NCBI GenBank assembly: GCA_020283715.1
Contig: JAIQCW010000009.1
Coordinates: forward strand, 1 to 24,952
Length of the DNA: 24,952 nucleotides
Direction of reading: 5' to 3'
Origin: Cytauxzoon felis
Taxonomy: Eukaryota; Apicomplexa; Aconoidasida; Piroplasmida; Theileriidae
Part shown: positions 17,591 to 24,952 of the stretch, one piece after another
Layout of the letters: each line of letters begins with the position of its first letter
Numbering within the stretch: the first letter of the stretch is position 1
Made by a program: the position numbers and the translations under genes
Notes under the pieces: model-generated
What the model was told of the DNA's origin: nothing
What the model saw: the letters and a program-made list of their open reading frames with translations, nothing else
Databases searched by the model: none

Positions 17591-20484
17591 ATCGGATGGT
17601 ATGAAAGATAGTGATTTATATTGTGGATATCATCTTTTATTTTTCTTTTTGGATAGGTTTCCGGTGGTTGAGGCATCAACGTGTTCGATGGCGAAGTTTT
17701 CATCGGTGAATATTTTGGCGAATCTTTCATCGCTTAATACTTGTTTAGCTCTTGCGATGGATTCTTTTTGTTTTTTATCCAGGCCCTACAATTGTAATAA
17801 TGTCTTTTATGGTGTAAACTTTTACATACCTTCAAATCTGTTATAGATGCTGTAGCTTCAAGTTTTTCTGCTAATTCTACATTAACTTTAATTTTCTTTG
17901 TTCTTATTGGTACTCTCATTTGTCTCTTCTCTTCAATCTTCTCCATCATCTTCTGTTTCTTATAACTTTCATAATCGAAATCAGATGATAAAATCTAAAA
18001 AAAATATGGTGTTTTTTATCCCCACATTACAAACCTTTAATTTTTTATAGAGATTTTTATTGATGAAGTATCCATGCATATAATCTTTGACCATTTTTGT
18101 ACCGATGAGATTGGTAGCTGATAATTCATCTAATTGTTCACGTGTTACAAAGGTATATTCATCATATGGTTGAGTTTTTTTATCAATGCCTGTATTTGTA
18201 GCATATTCATATTCCATTTCTTCTGTGATATTTTCAAGGAATGAAGACCAACTGATAATAATTATGGGGTTATAAATATAAAAAAAAATTTTAAATACCT
18301 GGGTGCAGGGCCTATGGATGGTATAAAATATGTACCAATACGTGTTTGATCACCAACAATAAAACATATACCAGTGTCGGGATAAAATTTGAAACTATTT
18401 ATTTTATTAAATGAATTCTTATCATTAGATTTCAATCCTTCTATTGAAACTATAAATTCACCATCTTCTATATTATTAACTCTCATAGTTTTGTAATCAG
18501 ACCATGCAATCAATGAATTATTCCCAACATCTGTTGATATAAATGTGAGGTTTATTATCAAAGATAAAATCTAACCTGTAGTATAATAATTTAAAGAATT
18601 TATCCATTCAATACAATTAATAGATGAATCATTCATACTATCTTTAACCCATAAAGGTTTATTATTCCTAATATCATAAATCCTAAGTAATCCATCACTA
18701 GATCCAACAGCAATCTTTAAACCATTAGAAGAATAAGAACATGATGTGATACTAAAAATATAAAATTTATATTACAACCCAACATACTCTACAAATTCAT
18801 CACTACATTTCAATTTTGATACCGATTCACCATTCCTCAAATCCCAACTCTCTAAAATTGATCCATCACTAATATATAATGAAATTTCTATAAATAAAAT
18901 TAAATACCCGCCAGATGATATCAATGGTAATATAGGATTCTCAGATATACAATTCAATTCACCACATATAGATTTATATGGTTCATCAAATACACCCTTC
19001 TCCAAATTTACCCTATAGAAAATAATTTTGATGAAATGATCTAGACACAAGATTACATCAACCGTAGGTTATACAACTCTTCTTCCACTAGGCGTGGAGC
19101 CTCTTCTATTTACTTCCCCCTTCGCTTCCCTGAGATCAGCTACGGGTATTCCATTTGAGGTCTCCACTTGAAGTCCAATCACTAATTTCATTAACTTCAT
19201 TTTTAAAATAAAATCTGAAGTAAATCCTGAAATTCTGGGGAAACTCATGAAAATTGTGGAGTGATTATTGGATGTATTATAAATGTTAATACTTCATTGA
19301 ACAGGACTTTGATAATTCTATTGAATTTACTCATCCTCACTTCATTCTAATTTATATTCATTGAGATATACTCTAAAACATGAATTCCATCACTTTATCC
19401 TTATCTCATCGAGATTAGGTTTATAACCTCAGGTGGGACCTGGAAGCGATCTATGGGAGCTGTAAGGGGAGGTAAATAGGAGAGCTGTCTGCAAGACGAC
19501 CTCAGGTGGAAAGAATTGTATTATACTTAGAGTGTAGGACCAACCTGAATAATTCATTGCAGGATGTGGCGACAAATAGACTGGCATGATCGGATACGTA
19601 TTTCATATCTCTGCCTTCTTTGGGTACTCGGATCTATAATATTAATAAAATTTTAATCTTCTTAAATACTTTATGATGTCTACCACCACGATTATGAAAT
19701 TCTATAAAGCGTTGTGTACATAGACATGCGATCTTTGTATAATCTTGTTCAAGGAATGAAATTTTTAATACTTCATTATCAATTCCTCTTCTATGCTTCA
19801 ATGATAATTCCAATGTATCATATATTCCAATCTGTAAATGATGTTTAATTAATTCATTATACAACAATACCTGAGGTGGATATACACCACTTGCGATAAT
19901 ATATCTCAAATCTGGTGAAATAGCTAAGGCATTACAACATTGAGGGAACTCAAGATCATGAATCAATTCAATACGATGTTGATACTCAGCGTCATGCCTG
20001 AAGGAAAAAATTATATAAAATAAACCAAACCCAACTTACTTCAATTTTGATTTATTTTTTATATTCTCCAAGGCAAACTGAGGTATCGATTTACCAGAAG
20101 ACATAGAATAGACCTAAAGAAAGATTATATTAAATTGATATGTCTTATACAGAAGTTTATTAGAATATTAGAACAACTTGAAGTCCTTCATATCCAGTGG
20201 CCGCTCCACCTGAGGTCAGTCCTGCCGTCAGCTCTTCTATTTACCTCCCCTTACAGCTCCCGTAGATCGCTTCCAGGTTCCACTTGAGGTCATGTATTCA
20301 ACATCGCCACGATCTCTGGGAGTGGCTATACCCTTCAGGGATAGGTAATTAGAAGAAGCCTCCACGGCGAGTGGAATACATGGCGGATTGGACCTCGAGT
20401 GGAGTGATCTTCGATGGATAACGACTTGTGATCGACATATTTGGAACATACCTTGAGTCCATTGGAGTTGAATGTCCGGAGCAT
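17522..20484 (-). CDS. NOL10: NOL10/Enp2 ribosome-biogenesis WD40 protein (10 exons)
   Basis: Exons 20484-20452, 20113-20040, 19997-19670, 19633-19545, 19012-18776, 18751-18576, 18530-18299, 18251-18035, 17994-17830 and 17785-17522 join in phase to 1,815 nt (604 aa). Introns are 338, 42, 36, 532, 24, 45, 47, 40 and 44 bp. Markers of the family, in order: VYSMSSGKSIP, HRIELIHDLEFP, a beta-propeller including IAVGSSDGLLRIYDIR, GIYYIP-like GTYFIPSIGPAP, TFVTREQLDEL, DYMHGYFIN, a Lys-rich helix, and the NUC153-like LSDERFAKIF. Enp2/NOL10 acts in the nucleolus with the SSU processome in 18S rRNA maturation. Exon 1 (MLRTFNSNGLK) is supported by a GTATGT donor and by the fit to the family N-terminus. 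Introns 1 and 4 contain dispersed repeats, and the last about 27 codons read into another module. The 24-bp intron is the weakest boundary. Confidence 0.91.
19070..19515 (-). mobile_element. Full-length MITE-like dispersed element in NOL10 intron 4 (inverted copy)
   Basis: Read on the minus strand it has the same order as 9240-9712: a left arm (CCACCTGAGG, then CTTGCAGACAGCTCTCC, the CCCATAGATCGCTTCC block), an AT-rich core (19424-19176), then a right arm (CGTAGCTGATCTCAGGG, AAGCGAAGGGGGAAGTAAAT, GGCTCCACGCCTAGTGGAA). The cores share ATCTCGATGAGATA versus ATCTCGGTGAGATA, ATATCTCAATGAATATAAAT and CATGAGTTTCC at matching offsets. It lies wholly between the splice sites at 19544 and 19013. Confidence 0.78.
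20195..20410 (+). repeat. Core-less dispersed repeat (modules B + C) in NOL10 intron 1
   Basis: CCACCTGAGGTCAGTCCTGC, GTCAGCTCTTC, the CCCGTAGATCGCTTCC block and CCACTTGAGG form an inverted module B (20205-20287). Module C (GCCACGATCTCTGGGAGTGG, CCCTTCAGGGATAGGTAATT) and GGCGAGTGGAA, GACCTCGAGTGG follow directly, with no AT-rich core. It is contained in the 338-bp intron 20451-20114. Confidence 0.85.
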
Positions 20485-20900
20485 TATGTAATGATATATT
20501 TAGGTACAATTAAACATGATGCGATTTAATAATTTAAATATTTACAAAATTACATATTTTAAATAATATACATTAATATTTTTTTAAATATATTAAAGGT
20601 GATTCTATTAGTATCTATCATGTGTGGATTGGGATTACTGTTATTATTAATGTAATTAATAGAGCTCTTGAATGTGTTTACTTCTTGGTTATTCTCATAT
20701 GATTTACATCTTTATATCTACATAACTTATCTATCTTTCGTCTTTATCATGTTTCTTCATCACATGTACGGCGTAACATAAAATTGCTTACACATGTGAC
20801 TGTTCCCGTATATCTTCTCAATATCTACGGTCTTGATGGATATTTAAGTGTTGAATATCAGATTTTTCTATTGTATATTAAATTTATAACCAAAGAGAAG
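20485..20900. promoter_or_regulatory. Divergent promoter region, NOL10 (-) / TBC gene (+)
   Basis: 416 bp, AT-rich, with no coding support; the frame upstream of 20901 lacks an ATG and reads low-complexity residues. T/A runs lie next to NOL10 (20565-20600). It is probably a shared bidirectional promoter, but no motif could be fixed. Confidence 0.45.
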
Positions 20901-22698
20901 ATGAGTATTTCATCTGATTTTACTCATGACGAGGATGGTTATGTTGGCTTATCTTACAATGATTTTCTACATAATTTCTCTTATTTATTTAAGGATAATG
21001 AAGGTGTAGGTACATTCGACACTAAATCTAATCTAAATGATCAACTTCCAGATTCTATTAAACAAAATTTTACATTGAATTCCATTAGACAAACTGCTAT
21101 GATGATTTGTAAATGTAATAAAATATTATTGAATCATAGGAGATTGATTTGGGGTTATTTTTTAGGTGTATATAATGAGGATAATTTAGTAGATTTGGTT
21201 AATAAGGTTATATTATGTAGAAGTAATTATTGGAAATTAGTAGATTATCATAGTAAATTGAATACAATGGAGAAGATTCAAAAATTGGATCCACAAATTT
21301 TTCATCCATTGGCTCCTATAGAGACGAATCCTTGGGCTATGAGTCAACGTTGTAAAGAATTAATGGATGAAATATGGCAAGATATAGAAAGAACATATCA
21401 AGAACGTTCATTATTTCAAAGAGATCAAGTAAGGAAATCATTACAGACTATATTATATACTTGGAGTATGGAACATAAATATATTTCATATAAACAAGGC
21501 ATGAATGAATTATTAGCTATTATATATATTGTTTGTTATCGTGATCAAATTGCATGCACTAATAAATTATTGGGTAATAATAATATAAATTTTGAAATTT
21601 TATGTTCATCTAATCTTAAAGATATTGAAGCTGATTCTTATACATTATTTAATTCTTTAATGTCTATAGATCTACAACTCATGTTTGATATTTCTTTATT
21701 GAATTGTGGGGATGTGGATAATGGGGTTTTATCCACTATAAAATTAAAGTTTGAAAAGTATAATGATGAATATAATCCACTTATCGCACGTTGTAATCAT
21801 ATATATCATGATTTATTAAAGGTTTGTTTTTTATATATATTTCAATTTTATTGGTATAATATTAGAAAAATGATCTCATGTTATATGCACATTTAAAAAG
21901 TATAGAATTAGAACCCCATTTATTTCTAATGTATGTCTTTTTTATATCTTATGGGGTTCGTGGAAAATTTTTTATTTCTAGTAGGTGGATTCGATTATTA
22001 TTTAGTAGAGAGTTTAATGTAAATGAGACATTGAATTTATGGGATATAATATTTGCTGGTATGTATAAAAATATGGGGGAAAATATATATTATTTATAGA
22101 TAATTTTCTAAATTTAAAAGATGATAATTTCATTTCATTAAAATTCATCGATTATTTTGCTGTAGCAATGCTCATTTTCGTCCGTGAGAATTGTAAGTTG
22201 AAGTTATTTTACCCCATTTTATCATTTAGTACTTGAAAATGACATTAACTACTGTCTACAGCGATTATTTAAATATCCACCTATTGAAGATATTTCACAT
22301 TTAGCTGCTAAAGCTAATGAAGTAAAGAAGAGTGATGTTGGACATTTAGGTATCGATGATGGAGGAACGAAGGAGGTTGTACATCTTCTTACTGAGGATG
22401 GAAGATCCTCAGTCTCTATTGATGATACGCCAAGGTCAATTATCATTCAAGTATTAGATGAATGTACAAGGGTTGGAGATTTGGATGGTATAGAGAGTAA
22501 GGATTCCGGAAAGAGTATAGAGAAAAATCTGGTTAAAATTGCATCGAAATTATACAAGATATATAATCTAGTTACAAAATTAAACATGTATGTTTAAATA
22601 TACTATAAATTATAAACTTTAGACCTGAGCTATCAACGCTGGTTAAGGATGTACATGATGATGTTACAAATTTACTCTCTAATCAAGACTCGTTGTAG
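20901..22698 (+). CDS. TBC-domain Rab GTPase-activating protein (6 exons)
   Basis: Exons 20901-21821, 21866-21930, 21982-22058, 22100-22192, 22230-22587 and 22623-22698 join in phase to 1,590 nt (529 aa); introns are 44, 51, 41, 37 and 35 bp. The TBC dual-finger motifs are present: IWQDIERT with catalytic Arg164, and YKQGMNEL with Gln199. Later blocks are RWIRLLFSREF, LNLWDIIFA, and the helix before CLQRLFKYPP. TBC proteins stimulate GTP hydrolysis on Rab proteins at membranes. The long insert before the Arg finger and the YPPIED end recall the TBC1D5 type, but the subgroup and target Rab are inferred. The ATG at 20901 is chosen over upstream non-ATG codons because the upstream residues look like untranslated AT-rich DNA. 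The last about 130 residues are charged and may form a coil. Confidence 0.92.
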
Positions 22699-22845
22699 AA
22701 TTAAAGGAATGAAATGCCTTTTAATTTATTTATATATATTTAATTTATATTACATCTTCTTACGAATCTTGTATCATCATCTTGGTGACCCCCCTGTATA
22801 ACTACGAGACCCACTATGCTTAAATGAACTATAGGATTTTTTCAA

Positions 22846-23551
22846 ATGCCATGTATAAATTTACTATTGTTAGCTTTATATTTCTTTAATTCATGTAAAT
22901 GTTTCTTGGAATTAGAATATGATTTAGATAAATTTGAATTAGACAGTGCTACATCTATACGTGTATTGAAATTTGGCAATTTGGATAGTGAACCTATTAA
23001 ATTAGGCTCTAGAGTACAAATTAAATTAAAATCTTATTCACCGATATTAAAATCTGATATTATAGGTTCAAGTATACAAAATATCGAAGTTTGTTTATTT
23101 TTACTTGAAGGAAAAAAATTCAACTCTTTTATACTATAGGTCGGGAAACATTCTATACCCATTTTAAATGATGCACTAGTGAATATGAGATTAGGTGAAG
23201 TGAAGTATGTTGAGGCTGATGGTACCGAGGTCTGAAGCTGAAGGTACCGAAGTCTGAAGGTACTGAAGACCGAGGTTTGGAAGTACTGATGTCTGTCTGG
23301 AAGTATTGATACCTGAGGCTGATGGTATTGATGTCTGTCTGGAAGTACTAATGTCTGAGGTTGAAGGTATTGCTTCCTGAGGCTGAAGGTACTGATGTCT
23401 GTCTGATGGTATTGATTCCTGAGGCTGATGGTACTTATGATTGAGGTCTCATCTTTCATCCCTCAATGAATTATTCTATAGGCGTATTGGTATATCTATT
23501 GGCAATTACGGTAAAATATACTATGAAGTCCATCTACTTGATATTTTATAA
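22846..23551 (+). CDS. Secretory FKBP-like protein (3 exons), probably degenerate
   Basis: Exons 22846-23088, 23140-23204 and 23446-23551 join in phase to 414 nt (137 aa); introns are 51 and 241 bp. Residues 1-19 form a signal peptide (MPCINLLLLALYFFNSCKC). The remainder follows the FKBP layout: LGSRVQIKLKSYSP (first strands), NIEVGKHSIPILNDAL (the helix before the flap), NMRLGEVK (the usual M-x-x-G-E), then YYEVHLLDIL as the last strand. FKBPs are peptidyl-prolyl isomerases of the secretory pathway or cytosol. Several aromatic pocket residues expected in active enzymes are not evident, so activity is doubtful. The 241-bp intron is a GAAG-rich minisatellite; its GTATGT donor (23205) and GAG acceptor (23445) restore phase exactly. 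Without splicing the gene would appear to end in the repeat. It is 147 bp downstream of the TBC gene on the same strand. Confidence 0.66.
23210..23445. repeat. Minisatellite inside FKBP-like gene intron 2
   Basis: Units of about 15-22 bp recur as variants of CTGAGGCTGATGGTAC and CTGATGTCTGTCTGGAAGTA, about a dozen times with drift. The array fills almost all of the 241-bp intron. Confidence 0.8.
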
Positions 23552-23883
23552 AATAAATTACTCATCAAAGGTGATGTTACACAACTAAAAGTGATTTGAA
23601 GTATACTTTATCAATAAAAGACATCAAACACATCTTGAAGGCACTCATCCACATCTTCCAGACATTATTCACACTTGCACAGATACATTTACACTTTTAC
23701 ATACATTATCTACACCTCTTGAAGGAATTATCCACATCTTCCAGACATCTTCCACATCTTGAAGGCATATTCCACCTCTTCCAGGCATTCTACACCTCTT
23801 ATAGGGTTTAATTACAGTCATAATCTTCTATAGATAAGATACCGGCCTCATTCGTCCGCCTCCTCCCCCGCCCACCACCCCTG
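23552..23883. other. Spacer between FKBP-like gene and SLY1
   Basis: 332 bp without a gene. Most of it is the minisatellite at 23630-23810. A short GC-richer stretch (GTCCGCCTCCTCCCCCGCC, about 23854-23872) directly precedes the SLY1 ATG and may be promoter or 5' UTR. Confidence 0.55.
23628..23805. repeat. About 20-bp minisatellite upstream of SLY1
   Basis: Roughly nine units of 20-22 bp begin CACATCTTGAAGGCA, CACATCTTCCAGACA or CACCTCTTCCAGGCA. Middle units are more diverged (CACACTTGCACAGATAC). Confidence 0.8.
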
Positions 23884-24838
23884 ATGCCCCTAGACATACG
23901 TGATTTACAATTGAGGTCGGTGGTTGATTTGTTGAAGTCGACATCGACTTCAACAGATGATGATAATATACATATGAATACATGGAAGATGTTGATATAT
24001 GATAATGAATCTAAGAATATATTATCACCTATTATAAAAATAGGTGATTTAAGACGTAATGGTGTAACACTTAATTTAAGTATAGATGAGGATAGAGATA
24101 TGATATTAGGAGTAGATGTATTATATCTAATAACACCAACGGATGAAAATATAAATAAAATAATATCTGATATAAAAAATAAAAAATATAACAAGGTCCA
24201 TATAAATTTTACAACATATACAACAGATGATTATTTAAGCTCTTTAGCTAAAAAATTTGTAGATTCTCATATAAATAATAATATTATATTATCAGTTGTT
24301 GATAGATTTATACATTTCATTTCAATCTCATCTTCAATTTTTACATTAAATATGCCATCATCTTTTAATATTTTTTATGGCAATACTATAGAATCTGATG
24401 CTATTAATAAAGAAAATGAATTGATCGATCGATTAATATGTGTAATCATTACTTTAGGATTATTACCCATCATTAAAACAACTAAAATTAACTCACCCTC
24501 ATCCAATATCGCTCATAAATTAAATAAAAAATTATTTAATCTAATCAAAAATGGATATCAATTAACCTCAAATTATAATAGACCTATACTTTTTCTACTC
24601 GATAGAAATGTAGATCTTACCACAATGATACAACATAATTGGAACTATCAACCATTACTACATGATATTTATGGCATCAATTATAATAAAATCAATCTTA
24701 ATGATAATAAAATCTATGAACTAGATGCCAATGATGATATCTATAAATCTATCGCTAATATCCCACTCAATGATGTCGCCATACATATCTCCACACTACT
24801 AGATGAATATAATAATGATGTCAATCGAATCAGCAAAG
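23884..24838 (+). CDS. SLY1: SLY1-type Sec1/Munc18 protein, first exon (continues past right edge)
   Basis: The ATG at 23884 opens a frame whose coding sense is clear to about 24838, where an AAAG|GTAAAC donor follows; beyond it the frame runs into repeat sequence. The exon encodes 318 residues. Markers of the SM/SLY1 family: WKMLIYDNESKNILSPI (about 34-50), LRRNGVTLNL, YLITPTDENI, LGLLPIIK, HKLNKKLF, and RPILFLLDRNVDLTTMIQHN followed by WNYQPLLHDIYG. SLY1 binds Sed5/syntaxin-5-type SNAREs and guides ER-Golgi fusion in the cytoplasm. The C-terminal half is outside the window. The minisatellite lies just upstream. The apparent stop inside the repeat (about 24919-24921) is taken as intronic. 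Confidence 0.92.
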
Positions 24839-24882
24839 GTAAACATATAATATATACACACCGTAAATATACATCCAACTCT

Positions 24883-24952
24883 ACTCCACTCGAGGTCCAA
24901 TCTAACTCTTCTTCCACCTGAGGTTACAACCACCTTGCATTCTCTTGCAGAG
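24883..24952 (-). repeat. Partial dispersed-repeat module in the SLY1 intron (cut by window edge)
   Basis: It contains CCACTCGAGGTCCAATC, CAACTCTT-like and CCACCTGAGGTTACA junction pieces, and ends in CTCTTGCAGAG at the edge. It lies after the SLY1 donor at 24839. How far it extends is unknown. Confidence 0.7.

Noticed and set aside
9240..19515. A virus-derived or retroelement origin of the dispersed element
   Set aside because: No polymerase, integrase, long terminal repeat, or poly(A) tail is seen; the element is short and non-coding.
20784..20900. Upstream extension of the TBC gene from position 20784
   Set aside because: The frame begins with a non-ATG codon, and the added residues are low-complexity with no family match. 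The ATG at 20901 is adequate.
23034..23459. Minus-strand 141-codon frame rich in Gln, Arg and Thr
   Set aside because: It runs antisense through the minisatellite and the FKBP-like exons. The repeat period makes long open frames by chance.
23210..23805. CRISPR-like array
   Set aside because: Repeat units are contiguous and drifting, with no unique spacers, and the DNA is eukaryotic.
1..24952. tRNA, rRNA or other structured RNA genes
   Set aside because: No cloverleaf or rRNA-like segment could be recognised by eye on either strand; a covariance search would be needed to exclude small RNAs.

Overview
The window looks like nuclear DNA of a piroplasmid apicomplexan, and the best guess is the Theileria equi/T. 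haneyi lineage. It is AT-rich and gene-dense. The genes are eukaryotic and split by very small introns (mostly 34-51 bp, one apparently 24 bp). The release factor is of organellar type, and there is a lineage-specific secreted-type repeat family. The genus is an inference from these traits; no database search was possible. Several real genes are hidden by splicing, so they had to be rebuilt from exon phases and GT/AG boundaries.

Layout, left to right. 1-3311 (-): eIF4G-like scaffold, running off the left edge. 4756-5838 (+): organellar RF2-type release factor, 5 exons. 6269-7684 (+): truncated member of a tandem-domain family. 7896-8633 (-): HAD-like phosphatase, 4 exons. 8646-11091 (-): Mcm10, 6 exons. 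11918-13627 (+): unrecognised 569-aa protein. 13735-17230 (-): long copy of the tandem-domain family, broken by a nonsense codon and a frameshift. 17522-20484 (-): NOL10/Enp2, 10 exons. 20901-22698 (+): TBC-domain Rab GAP, 6 exons. 22846-23551 (+): FKBP-like protein with signal peptide, 3 exons. 23884-right edge (+): SLY1, first exon.

The housekeeping genes cover translation (eIF4G, RF2), replication (Mcm10), ribosome assembly (NOL10) and membrane traffic (TBC GAP, SLY1, a secretory FKBP). They share no pathway and form an ordinary eukaryotic neighbourhood.

The most striking content is a dispersed, modular repeat. Two near full-length copies (about 9240-9712 and, inverted, 19070-19515) share one architecture: a GC-rich arm, an AT-rich core of about 240 bp, and a second arm that is an imperfect inverted copy of the first. 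Each sits wholly inside an intron (Mcm10, 590 bp; NOL10, 532 bp) in otherwise tiny-intron genes. Further arm modules lie in NOL10 intron 1, in the SLY1 intron, beside the truncated family gene, in intergenic DNA, and inside the open coding sequence of eIF4G. NOL10 takes its stop codon from one. This looks like a MITE-like or modular element tolerated mainly in introns and sometimes exonised. A second theme is a three-domain (A-B-C) higher-order repeat, about 1.46 kb per period, in the tandem-domain family.
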